NCBI RefSeq assembly: GCF_963676685.1
Contig: NC_092349.1
Location: forward strand, 35,074,293-35,138,292
Direction of reading: 5' to 3'
Origin: Mytilus edulis
Lineage: Eukaryota; Mollusca; Bivalvia; Mytilida; Mytilidae
DNA: 64,000 nt
Shown: piece after piece, positions 1 through 13,000 of the stretch
Layout of the letters: each line of letters starts with the position of its first letter
Position numbering within the stretch: position 1 is the stretch's first letter
Position numbers and translations under genes: made by a program
The notes under the pieces: generated by a model
What the model saw: only the letters and a program-made list of their open reading frames with translations
Databases searched by the model: none
What the model was told of the DNA's origin: nothing

Positions 1-1084
1 AAAAAATTCCCAACATAGTAGTCGTGAATTAATGTCTTCGAAATGATGTCAAGATAATGTGGAACTGACTAACCGTATATGCCATCATAATTGACAAGGA
101 GGTTTTATGGGAAGGATCATGTGACAACCTCTTTGATCATAATGACATTTATAGTATGTGGTTTTATCATGTGGTTTTATCACATGCTGTTTATTCTGTG
201 TTTGGTACTCATGCACGTGGTATATTGCATTTTTTTTTTCTCATAAAAATAAAAATAGGAAGGTGCATGTGGTATTATACTTGCAAACAAGACAACTCTC
301 CACCAGACAAAGATGACTACATGTAGTAGTTAAAACAAGTGTAGGTCAATGTACAACCTTCAAATAATGAGCAAAATCCATAACGCAGATAAGCTTTAAA
401 CAATTAGTCTATCAGCTTACCATTACTAAAGAAACATCAAGATCGAAAAAAAAATAATACTTTAAAAATAAATGTGTTTGTACCAGCAGACTAAGCAGCC
501 AACGATATTACCATTGTTTGGCCTTTGTATTATTATATTGATACCAAATCTGTTGTAATCATCACATAGTCTAGTAGTTAACACATTCTATGTCTATTAA
601 AGATTTCAAAAATCATAAATCAATTCATTTCAACAGAGACAGACAGACAAACATACAAACATATATATATGTTACTGGTTTCAACAACAACTGATTTTTA
701 TCCAACCATGCAGGAATAGTCGATGAGTACTCTGACTTATGCTTAAAAAGGGTATATATAATCAGCTTCCAAAAAAGGCAACACGAAACACCATAAGAAT
801 TTCAAAATACCCTCCTCAATAGTCTCGCCTGCTTTGCTGATCATGATTTGTTTGTATATCAATGAAAGCCTTGAAGATAACAGTTGCAATACACGTGAAT
901 TCCCCAACCTTTGCATTGTACATGATCTATGAAAGTGAGGTCAAGGTAAGATTTAACCTGGCAGACAGACATGTGCACATTACAATCATTTCATACACCA
1001 AAACACTTAAAAACGTTGCGGCGAGGGAACTATGGTAAACCAGGAAGAGGCCAACAGACGTACGTCATGTACGTATATAAAAAA

Positions 1085-1265
1085 GAAGATGTGGTATGAT
1101 TGCCAATGAGACAAATGTCCACAAGAGACCAAAATGACACAGACATTAACAACTATTGGTCACCGTACGGCCTTGAGCAAAGCCCATACCGCATAGTCGG
1201 CTACAAAAGTCCCCGATATAACAATGTAAAACAATTCAAACGAGAAAACCAACGGCCTTATTTAT
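1085..1265 (-). repeat. GATGTGGTAT repeat (retroelement 3' tail)
   Basis: Starts AAGAAGATGTGGTATGATTG, then GCCAATGAGACAAATGTCC and the AGCCCATACCGCATAGTC block. By analogy with the element copies that have coding sequence, this is the reverse complement of the element's 3' end. Confidence 0.7.
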
Positions 1266-1899
1266 ATATAAAAAAAAATGAAAGAAAAAATAAATATGTA
1301 ACACATAAACAAACGACAACTTCCACTGAATTACAGGCTACGTGTTCACCTAATAAGCAATCTATTGTTAACTATATCTGAGAAATGAAACCAATCTGCA
1401 CCTTACAATGTTCCATGCACAAAATATAGTTTTATAGGATGATCTGACAAATGGACCTCACTTTGAAACTGAAAGTTCTCTTTTAAAACCATGGAAAGGA
1501 TCGGCGATTCAACCTGCCGAAATGACATAAGCGAGACAAAAAATATCTTTTTAAAAACTTCTGCGTCAATATTTAAACCATCTTTGAATTCACATTCATC
1601 CTTATGATATGTCTGATTATCTCAATATTTTAGACAAATGACCAGGTTCTTCTGTTTTTCTTTTATGACGCATTATCTATAGATACAAGTATTCGTACAC
1701 ATTTATCAAGTTACAATTGAATCTATTCGAGTTTAAACCAATATTCTTATGAGTTCATGATCAATTCTTTTTTTTAATTATATGTTGAGATATTCTATAA
1801 TCGTTTTCAGATGTTGAAATAAAAATTATGCAAGCTCAGCTAAAGCAAAACACCGAAGATACCAGAATTAAAATTGTGTACGTCTACAAAATACTGCCA

Positions 1900-2060
1900 G
1901 TGTATCGAATCAACAAGTTTTAAAAGGCTTAAAAAGTCCAAAGTAGGAGAACATGGATGACCAAAAGTTCCGACAGGTTGTGTCAAACACAGCTAAGGTA
2001 ATCTATTCCTTTGGTAGAATATATATCTTCAACAAAATCAAAAGTTTGTGAACAGTACAT
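1900..2060 (+). repeat. Diverged copy of the 'GACCAAAA...GGTTGTG' mussel repeat
   Basis: GATGACCAAAAGTTCCGACA followed by a GGTTGTGTCAAACACAGC block and GCTAAGGTAATCTAT. It matches, with decay, the copies at 12330-12475 and 15714-16340. Confidence 0.45.
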
Positions 2061-2639
2061 TGATGATTGTGTATTCAAATTTAAGTTGCAAAGATCACTC
2101 GGCTTTACTTAAGTTTTTATTTTCAGTTAACTTTAGATTTCAGTTAAAGACTGAACCACTATTAGTTGCTAGACAAAAATGTGTATAACTTATGCATGCA
2201 ATGAAAAGACATGCAATGCAAAAACAATTCACCGAAAACAAACCAAGCAAATGCAAATGCAATCCCACGTTTATATGTCACTAGTTCGTGTTATCATTAT
2301 ACAAATTTTATTTAACAAAAAATGTTAAAGTATATATAAATCTTTAGATGATGGATTACGCGAATAAATTGTGCATAAATTGAGCATTACCATCGCATTG
2401 TGAAGGTCGATGCATGTCCTTATAAAGCCAAGAACTGTGATGTCAGTTGAAACTAACAATTCATAATGCTAGTATAGAAACGGCTTGTAAATTAACTGGT
2501 TAAAGGGGAAACGTCTGATGACCTGGGAATTATATATAATGCACAGGCGAGTTGACATTTAATGAAGCATTTCCTATGTATTCGGACTAGAAAATCAGAA
2601 TTAGCGCAGATCGAGTTAAGGTTATACTGTCTGCAAGTC

Positions 2640-3125
2640 ATAAGCTAAGTTATAAACACGATTCAGTTCAGAACTGGATCTGTCAACATTTTTTTGACAG
2701 AAGCTTGTTTATGATCAAAATACAGTTTCCAGAGTTAAGTTTGAAAATTTTAATTTTCATTTTTTTGTATTTCACTGATAAATGGACTAACGGTATTTTT
2801 TCTTATAGTTGATATTCAGATTTAGTCTTAAAGTTTTTCAGTCACCAATTACTTTGTCAATCTTTCATTGGATTTTAGAACATTTGGACATTAGCTTCAC
2901 TATGACAATAAGACAGCAACCAGAGCGAAATTTAGTAAATATTTATACTATATTTACTGATAAATGGACTTAGCTTTTTTATACAGTCTGAAGTTTAAGT
3001 TTTTCAGTAATCCATAACTTTGTCAAACCTTAATGGAATTTGATGAAATTTGGACAGAAGATTTTTGATGACCAAAGTATAGTATCGAGACCAAACTATT
3101 GTAAATATTTATTTTCCTTGCAGAC
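2640..3125 (+). repeat. Tandem repeat, about three units of about 175 bp
   Basis: Each unit carries variants of TTTGGACAGAAG, TGATAAATGGACT, AAGTTTTTCAGT and CTTTGTCAA. Units are diverged. Confidence 0.6.
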
Positions 3126-3416
3126 GAAACACATCGACTACACCTTATAATTGTTTATATATTAATGAATAAAACTTAGCTACATTGTTCACTAAACACT
3201 CTCAAGGATGTGTTGTTAGATAGAAATGTGGTATGGCCAAGAAAACAAACTTTTCACAGCTTATTTAAGGTTAGAATGCTACAATAATTGTACACTTCTG
3301 TTAAAAGTAAGTAAATGGGTAACAAACGTGTTTATAAGTGTCAAATGACAGCTGATTGCCTACTGCCGTCCCAATTTTTTCAAACACTTGAAGAATAGAC
3401 TCACATTTAAATAAGA

Positions 3417-3440
3417 ATAGTCCGAGATTACTCTGACTAA
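3417..3440. repeat. Solo terminus of the TAGTCCGAGATTACTCTGAC MITE family
   Basis: Contains TAGTCCGAGATTACTCTGAC, identical to the right terminus (reverse complement) of the element at 44592-44714. No partner terminus is visible nearby. Confidence 0.5.
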
Positions 3441-3889
3441 TTTATGAACTGCATCAGATTTCAAACACTTGTCGAAATGTTTTAAGTAAATTGAGCCCTT
3501 AATTTATTCCATATGTAACACAAGTAGTACTTGAATGAGCCTATCATATGACATGCTTATGTATACTTCTACTCTTGTTTAAAAGGAATGATAGTCTACA
3601 ATATAGATGTGATCTTCAGGGTTCAGATAGAAAAACAGGGTAGGCCTGTATGTCGGTAGGAATAATAAAAATACTAAAATTGTCCAAGAATGTGCCATGT
3701 TAAGTATCTTCTGTAGCATGTTCTATTTAGAAACATTACTCAAAGGTGTTTGGATGGATAGGTGTATGGTTGTGAAATATCCAGCATCAAGTAATTCATG
3801 CATATCCATAATTTTTTTAGATTATTTTAATGCATCAAATTTCATTAATTTATCTTCTGTTTTGTACTAAACCAAGGATTTAGATATAG

Positions 3890-4080
3890 GAAGATGAGGT
3901 GTGAGTGCCAATGAGACAACTCTCCATCCAAATAACAATTTTATAAAAGTAAACCATTATAGGTCAATGTACGGCCTTCAACACGGAGCCTTGGCTCACA
4001 CCGAACAACAAGCTATAAAGGGCCCCAAAATTACTAGTGTAAAACCATTCAAAACCAACGGTCTAAAATTTGTATGGTTA
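3890..4080 (-). repeat. GATGTGGTAT repeat, diverged
   Basis: GTGCCAATGAGACAACTCTC, then GTCAATGTACGGCCTTCAAC and a GGGCCCCAAAATTAC block, in the order found in other copies. Confidence 0.65.
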
Positions 4081-4199
4081 GACTAATTATACTAATTCTT
4101 GACAAAACCAACACTCTAACTAATAGAATTACAAATAAGGAGATGAAAGTATACACAATTTATACCTGCTATCATAATAACAAAACGTCTATTTTCAAA

Positions 4200-4980
4200 C
4201 AATGAAAAGTAATAAGCCAAAACAACACAGCTGAGCTGCATTTTTAATGCAAGTTAATAAATGGACAAAAGGGAAATAACTCCAGCAATAAAATAACTAA
4301 ATCAAAATGATAATTTATTCAAAATTAACTGAACAAAAAAAGGCAGGTGGTGTGAATTTGAACTTGTGCTAATCATTTTTGGATTCTACTTTTCTTTTAA
4401 CTACCGTATATTAAAGTCAATAAATTCCAATGGTCTTTTTTTTTGGTATACAAAGTTATTCACTCTTTTCTTGAATCGTTCACCTGGTAAAAACATGCCA
4501 TTTTGATAATTTTTTTTGTATATCTTATTTTGCTGCACATTTTTTGGCTATTTAATGTTATAATTTTTTATTATAGTTTCAGCAAAAATGTGTAAAAGTT
4601 GTCTTTCTAATGCAATAACTCCTATAAGGATTCATTTGACAATTTCAGTTGGGGTAATTTGTTTGTAGATCTTTTAAAATACTTTGCTGAACTATTTTGC
4701 TTAAAATAAATTCCCTACCTATCTTCATCCTGCAAAGATGAGGAAAAAACAGCTATAAGGGCAACAGCTCCTACAAAGGGTTATTTCACAATTTTTGCTT
4801 AGTAGCCTATTTGTAGATCTTATTTTGCTGATCATTTTTCTATTGGTTGTTACTTTTTCCATCATGGCTGCACAAAAATGGGTAAAAATTAGCTTTTCTA
4901 AGGCAATATCTCTTGTAGAAGTGTTCATGTTGACTTATTTGCATGTTTTACCTTTTTTTGAACATTTTTTACTATAAAAG
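4200..4980. repeat. Dispersed repeat related to the 'AGGGCAATAACTCC' family
   Basis: Repeated blocks of 'CAATAACTCCTA', 'TTTGTAGATCTT' and 'TTTGCTGA' at 4610-4690 and 4750-4840 match the middle of the repeat at 20155-21724. Confidence 0.5.
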
Positions 4981-4999
4981 AATCTCTTGGTTTCTGCAA

Positions 5000-7080
5000 A
5001 AAAAAAAAAATCATTGAAATTTTAACTATTATATTTCATGGTAATTTCTCTAAGTCTATTATATATTGGTAATTTCTAATATCTTATATATATAACACTT
5101 ACAATACCTTTTTGATAAAATTTAATGTGATAATTCTAGTTATCTTTAATACATCATAGTGATTTAAGTCATTGTTTTACTATTTTTCTGACATGGATTA
5201 CACATTTTTCTTAATAGACATCACAGATAATTGAGAGTATGTTTCTTGAAGTAGCATAACCCATCCTTACACAATTTCTTGACTTCTTTAAAAGCACTTT
5301 TCAAATTTTGACATTTTAGCCTACCTACTCTTCTTTTTCTGCCATGAGACAGGAAACAAGAATACTAATCTTGGGATCTGATCAGTGATTCTGAAATTCC
5401 CTCATTTAAACTTATAAGGTATCCACAGAAGGCACTTTGAAACTGGGATAATCATCTTCATATCTATTCTATTTATTTCAAACTTTCTATTACACTTTCA
5501 CTGAACAAAGACATCCAATTTGAGATTGAGATTTCAAGTGCCTTCTATGGTTTCAATGCGTCTTTAAGCATTTTTTTGTAATCTCTTATATCAGCAAGCA
5601 GTTGTTGAGCCAAGTAAAATGAGGTCCAGGAAAAGGGAAATATGTCTGATATGACAAAAGTAAACATCGTTTTATAAGGCATCTGTACACAAGGTATGAA
5701 TCATCTAGATCTTCCACCTTTGAAATATTAACCTTTAAACAAAAAGTTAACATTTATATCACTGCAGCCAGATTGTAAACCTTATACCTCTTATTCTGTG
5801 ACTTTTGTTGCACATCTTGCTATATGGACAGATGAACATGTACCAAGGTAACAATATCCACTCAGCATTTTTTTCTATAATGTTTGGTAAAATTTCCTCT
5901 ATTCAATGTTTCTATAAAAAGTGTTTATACAAAATGCCTTTATAATAAAGGTTATAAATAAGGAGCAGTTATTAAAATTTTTTCAACAAACAAAGGTAGA
6001 AATATATGGTAAAGGAAAAGTTTAACCTGTTTTACTATCAAATTATGAATTTTAGAAGTATTTTTGCAATGACCACTGCAGAATGCATGCAACCGTGAAT
6101 TCTATGAATCTTTTACAATAAATAATTGATAATTCAAGAAATTCAAAAGCATGTATAACAATTTTATTTAATAATTGAAAGCTTTAAATATAAAGAAACA
6201 GTAAACAATATCTTGTCATTGCAACAACAGACCAATACACTGATTGACCAAAAGTAAAGTTTTGAAAAGTAAAACTGATCTATAAAATATATTGTAGTCA
6301 TTATATTTTTGCTATGTCTATTTTGGTGATGTCTTTCTTGAAATAAATATTTAAACTCATATGATTAAAATATTTTCAAACACATGTATATTGCATCTAC
6401 TCAGTTTTTAAGAACTGTATATTTTTTTTAACAAAACAATAATAATCTCCTTATGCAATAGTACAGTTAATGGAAGATAACTCTGGCAGTTCCATTAAAA
6501 AAAACAAAAAAACAGTTGTTTCCCCTTTTTAACTATGATTGTGTCATATTTGTTTATGCTATAATGCTGTTGATTTAAATTATAAATAACGTAAAAAGGA
6601 AAAGATATACATCTTTAAATAACATAGTACTTTTGATAACTATTTAAACAAAAAAAACCCTTTATTCAAAGATATTTATAAAATTAAATTAAACTTTTCA
6701 AAATATTAAAAAAAAAATGTTAAATATTAATATGTATGAAAATATAAATGTTAACAGGGTTGAAATATATTAAAAGTTAATCATTAATTTATTTTGTACA
6801 AAAGAAGCATAATCAAATACAAGGTACAAGTATGAAAAAAGACATGTGGTATGATTAATTGCCAATAAGACAACTATCCACATTAAGACCATACGGAAAG
6901 GATAGGAAAATATGAATGTTTTTCTTTGTTATGACAGAACAAAATATCCTTTATCAATATGATAAAAAAAATATACAAAATGACTAGACATCACATGATA
7001 ATCAAATGACACAGACATAGAACATTTACATCACAGATGCAGCCTAAACAAATCAATTAAGCAATATTCAATTTTACAAT
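5000..7080. other. AT-rich flank with no recognised gene
   Basis: Searched both strands for coding stretches and found none beyond short chance frames. A fragment of the GATGTGGTAT repeat is at about 6838-6900. Confidence 0.6.
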
Positions 7081-7088
7081 ATGAAATC

Positions 7089-7094
7089 TTTATT
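7089..7094 (-). terminator. Possible poly(A) signal overlapping the BACURD stop codon
   Basis: An AATAAA on the minus strand overlaps the TAA stop (7092-7090). It would give a very short 3' UTR. Other AATAAA copies occur further downstream in the AT-rich DNA, so use of this one is uncertain. Confidence 0.3.
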
Positions 7095-10000
7095 TTCGTC
7101 GTCCACGTCTTTCTTTGTCATCTACCTCTTCGTCACTCTGGTACCCATTTACACCAACAGTATATCCCCTAGTAGCCTGCATCAATTCCTGATCAGGACC
7201 TTTATCTCTATTTTCATACAGTAAAACATTTAATGTCTCTTCATAAATTCTTGCTTCAGGGAATTCAACCTGTAGTTAGAAAAATATAACAACATTAGAA
7301 GTATTGCAAGGTACATAGACTTTTTGAAGTAAGATCAAGGTCTTCCTTCATGAGACTGAAATGAAGAACCATGTTTAAAGTGTGATTTTTATGTTCCTTT
7401 CGATAAGTGTGTGTGTATGGACTTTTTTACATTAACTGATATTCCTTTTGTTTTAATATATTTACCAAATATAATTTTTTCACAGAGATATTTTTCTTGC
7501 ACTAACATTTTGATGCAGAGACCAGTATTGGTCCCATGTTACAGGGGCGTAGCTTACGTTGAGGCAACCGAGGCAGTTGCCTCAGTAACTGCCTAGGTAC
7601 ATAGACTTTTTGGAGTAAGATCAAGGTCTTCCTTCATGAGACTGAAATGAAGAACCATGTTAAAAGTGTGATTTTTATGTTCCTTTCGATAAGTGTGTGT
7701 GTATGGACTTATTTACATTAACTGATATTCCTTTTGTTTTAATATATTTACCAAATATAATTTTTTCATAAGGATATTTTTCTTGCACTAACATTTTGAT
7801 GCAGAGACCAGTATTGGTTCCAAGGTTATAATTACAACAAATAACATATATTGAGGTAAAAATGTTGGGGTATCATTTTCTGACTTTTAATTGTATCGTT
7901 ATGTACTTTTAACTTCTTGTGCTTTTATGGTTTTAATTTTGGTGGGAAAAAACTCTCTCAAACCTTTAGAGTCAAATTATTTGATAAATATTTCAGTAAA
8001 ATAATTTTTATTATTTTGTGTGCGTTTTTGGCAGTTGCAACATTGACCAGTTCCTTTAATTTGTCAATATAATGAAATTTGATGTGACTGTCAAGTGAGA
8101 GGTTTAGCTAGCTTCAAAACCAAGTTCAATCCACCATTTTCTACATAAGAAAATGCCTGTACCAAGTACCAAGTCAGGAATATGACAGTTGTTATCCATT
8201 GGTTTGATGTGTTTAAGCTTTTAATTAGGGACTTTCCGCTTTGAATTTTCCTTGGAGTTCAGTATTTTTGTGATTTTACTTTTTACATTTGTAAAAATAA
8301 CATACCTTGGTATTTTTCTTGTCAGATCCATATACAATAGATGTACAACACACTTCGGCTATTTTTGTACCATGTCCAAAGAAAAACCAGCAACAAATCT
8401 CATTACTACCAATGACATCTTTGATAAATAAAACTCTTCTGTTGAATCGCAATGATAATTTGTCAAATAATTCTAAATTCTTCAGTAAATTATCATCAGA
8501 ATTGCTGAAAAATACAAAAAATATATTTAATAAAAAAATAATAGTATTTTTTTTCTTCCTATACTGCTGATATATTTTAATAGTTTACCAATTCTCTGTT
8601 GATTTCAAGAATATACATTGATATAGGTGATCCAAGAATCTAAATGTTTATCAAAGGATTCATTTTATATTTTGCTTGTGTGCAGTCTTTCGCTATGTGC
8701 ATAATCAAATATCAATGAAATACAATTTTTCCTCAATCCAATGAAAATGAGTACTCATGAAAAATAAGGAATCCACAGTATTTTTTTATCTGTTTTTCTT
8801 ATTGTCTATTTATATAATTGTTTTTATTATGGATTAAGCTGTTCATTTTCTCATTTTTAAAAATCGCATCACATTTTTATATTCATGGCCTTTTATAGCA
8901 GCCTTTATTATGAAAATTGAACTGTATTCAAGGCTGACAACAGGCATATTGTTTCATTCTTACACTGAGTATGTTTAAGGTTTGGGGTGTGCAGATATCA
9001 TATGAGATTCTTCAAATTTGTTCTTTTTCTAATTATAAAATTAAATTTAAACAATATTTCTTTTGATACATGTAGTACAATGTAGTACAAAACTAAATAT
9101 ACAATATTATATACCTTGTGTAAGAGTATTTATTGTTGTGTCTGTTGCAAATTAACTTCACCACAGGCTGAAAAATAAACAGCAAGTTAATAAAAACATT
9201 AAATGTATTATACAAATGTTATATTTGAGTGTTTATAGAATCCAGTGGAATGGCCATGGTTGAAACGTGCAAGATTTGAAAATTACACACAAGAAACCTA
9301 ACCAGGCTGTATCCATGTGTATGAGATTTCCTTGTTTTGCACTCTTTTTAGTGTGACATCCATCCATGTACATTTTTAAATAAATAGTTCAGTACCATTT
9401 TTTTTTTTATTTATTGCATTTTTATTAATAAGACTGTTAGTTTTCCCAATGGCATTTCCATCTTTTATAATTTTTCATTTCAGGGCTTTTAATTTTCAAC
9501 TTAACTATATGGTGTGATTTTTTTAATTGTTGAAGGCCATATAGTGACCTATATTTGCTTAATATATCCATGTCATTTTTTTGTACTCTGGTGGATAGTT
9601 GTCTCATTGGCAATCATACCACATCTTCTTATTGTAATATTAATTTTTCTTCATACATGTCATAAGGTAAAAAAATGACAGCCAATACAAAATGAGAAAA
9701 TTTTCATGTACATGTTCTCAAATTGTATATAAATGATATGCTCTCGTTAATTATCCATTTTTAGATGGTGACGTTCCCTTGTCACCATCTTACGGTGTTT
9801 ATATATCTCAACTTGTACGATTCGCTCATGTATGTAACAATGTTTTAGATTTTAACGAGAGAAATTTATGTATTACTGAAAAATTATTACACCAGGGTTT
9901 TCGATATCACAAACTAGTCAAAACATTTACTAAATTTTATCATCGGTATAAGGACATCATTCGTAAATGTAGCTCAACATGCAGACTTCTTATACGTTCA

Positions 10001-13000
10001 GGTATTTCACATCCGATATTTTATGGAAATATTCTTTATAAAGCACAAAGGTGTCAGTATTCACCTCAAAAACTAACAAAACCTTTGAATAGACTTATTA
10101 AGAAGGGATATAGTTACGATACTGTTGTCAGGTCATTAAAGATTGCATATTTTGGCGTTAATATTGATTCACTTATAGGGTCTTTGCATCGGAACTAAAC
10201 ACATTTATTCAAAAACCAGTTGTTGGCATGACACGGGTTATGTTCTTCTCATATATGTTATGATGGTATGATACTAAACCCCTAACGGGAAGGATTGTGC
10301 CTGATGTTCATATGATGAAATCATAATCTTTCAGTCAGTTTAATGGAAGTCTGGAGCTGGCATGTCAGTTAACTGCTAGTAGTCTGTTGTTATTTATGTA
10401 TTATTGTCATTTTGTTTATTTTCTTTGGTTACATCTTCTGACATCAGACTCGGACTTCTCTTGAACTGAATTTTAATGTGTGTATTGTTATGCGTTTACT
10501 TTTCTACATTGGCTAGAGGTATAGGAGAGGGTTGAGATCTCACAAACATGTTTAACCCCGCTGCATTTTTGCGCCTGTCCCAAGTCAGGAGCCTCTGGCC
10601 TTTGTTAGTCTTGTATTATTTTTATTTTAGTTTCTTGTGTACAATTTGGAAATTAGTATGGCGTTCATTATCACTGAACTAGTATATATTTGTTTAGGGG
10701 CCAGTTGAAGGACGCCTCCGGGTGCATGAATTTCTCGCTACATCGAAGACCTGTTGGTGACCTTCTGCTGTTGTTTTTTTTTTCTATGGTCGGGTTGTTG
10801 TCTCTTTGGCACATTCCCCATTTCCATTCTCAATTTTATCTATTGAACTTCTCTATTGACTTTAGATACATACATGTATCATTTATTTATGATCATGTTT
10901 ACCAGGACTAGATTACCAATCAAAACACATCCAAACGAATTTAATGTATTGTAAGGCCCAAAAGACATCAAAACAGTCAGATGAACACATGACTTAACCT
11001 CTGTGTACAGTTAATCATTTCTTTTTTACTCTACAAAAATGCTCTAGTTAATAATATCAAGTATAACTGTATAACTGTACATGTTGTATACCTTCTGTGT
11101 ATTTGTGATTAAATGTTGTTCTTCTCTGCCTGACGTGATTAAAGGTACTTTGCAGATAGGATCAACAGCAGCCTCCATCTGTTTTACAGCTGCTTCAATA
11201 ATTCGTACTAAATCTTGAACTAAGAAGTATTTAGCCTCTTGTAAAAGTTCTAACAATTCTTTTCTGGTTTCTGGTAATGGTACAGATCCATCTCGGAGGA
11301 AATTCAGGATTTCTCCAAAGTGGCTTCCACTCCTGTCTATTAATATCCATCCTAAAATAGACACAACTTGATATATAGATATATAATGCTAATCTAATTT
11401 TATGGATATAGCTAAGTAAACATATAAGATGTGTAAGGTTTATTAGTTTTTCAAGTATAAATTTTATCATGAGGGACAGATTTAAAATTTAAAATTAGTG
11501 GGTATTTCATGATCTTGATGATCAATTAATGTACTTATTTCCCAAGATAAGCAATCATGGCAATGGTAAGTATAAACATGGTAAAGTTAAAAAAAAAAAA
11601 GAACCGTTTCATTATCATGCTTATGACATTTATCATTTTTATTAAATCATAATGGAGCAAATTCAACAGCAGCTCAAGTCTTGTCAGAAGTACCACATGT
11701 ATATTGATGCTACTGTGCTATACCCCCTCTTGTATGCTTGTTCTTAGTCTACAAAATTATAAGACTCAATTGTAAATAAAGGCAACAGTAGTATACCGCT
11801 GTTCAAAACTCATAAATCCATGGACAAAAAACAAAATCGGGATAACAAACTAAAACCGAGGGAAACGCATTAAATATAAGAGGAGAACAACGACATAACA
11901 CTAAAATGTAACACATATAGACAAAATCCCACGAGAATAACAAATATAACATATATATATAACATCAAAACCAAATACATGAATTTGGGATAGACAAGTA
12001 CCGTGACACGTCTTATCGCAATGTGAATTTACACTCAAAAATAAGAGAAAACAAACGACACAACGTTATAATGTAATACACACAGAAACGAACTATAATA
12101 TAACAATGACCATATTCCTGACTTGGTACAGGGCATTTTTAAAGGAAAAAATGGTGGGTTGAACCTGGTTTTGTGGCATGCCAAACCTCGCACTTTTATG
12201 GCCATATGAAATATAACATCAAAATGACAACACAGGACTACAATATAAATAAATTGGAGAACACAATTGACAAAGAATCACACGAACAACAGCCAACAAA
12301 AGGCAACAAGTTTAAAATTTTAATACGCCAGAAGTGTATATTGTCCACACAAGACCTATGTGTGACGCACAGATACAAAAGTTTGAAAGCCGAAACAAGT
12401 ACAAAGTTGAACAGCATCGAGGACCAAAAGATCAAAAAGGTTGTGCCAAAAACGGCAAGGGTTTTCCGTTAAGTTACCAGAAAATCCCTATAATTTAGAG
12501 TAATTTATACTTTTGCAAACAGTAAATTTAATAAAATGAATATTCAAAAGATGTACATGATAAAGCTGAAGTATTAACTAATTACAGGAAACAACTGAAA
12601 TACATTTACATAACCAGACATTTGAAACACAAAAGTAGACACATCCGAATAAAAGACTGTGTACCACCAACTTATACCAATTGACTGTATAAACCTGTAT
12701 ACATTAGATGAATCCATGTCATATCGCCCTGCTTTTTCACCAACTCGCCCCACTCTTGTTTACCAACTGAGTTGGCAGGAGTAAATTTAACCCTTTTCAC
12801 AAATGGGGCAATTTTAGAAAATGGTGCCAGTTTATAAAAGAGTGGGGCGATTTGTCCTGCTTCCCATTAGATATACATGTACATAGTATCATCAGAAACA
12901 GATGCCAACATCGTCATTGATTTCACGTACATGTCTTCTTCTAAGTTCTTCTGTTGACATCCGATGATTACATGCTGTTGGCATACATGGATTATTTACA

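Noticed and set aside
4725-4977. Overlapping 60-67 residue frames on both strands
   Set aside because: They lie in a dispersed repeat with related copies elsewhere and have low-complexity hydrophobic composition.
9779-10198. Host gene of 139 residues
   Set aside because: A near-identical copy with the same 3' noncoding sequence lies at 37639-38058, and the residues match a reverse transcriptase end.
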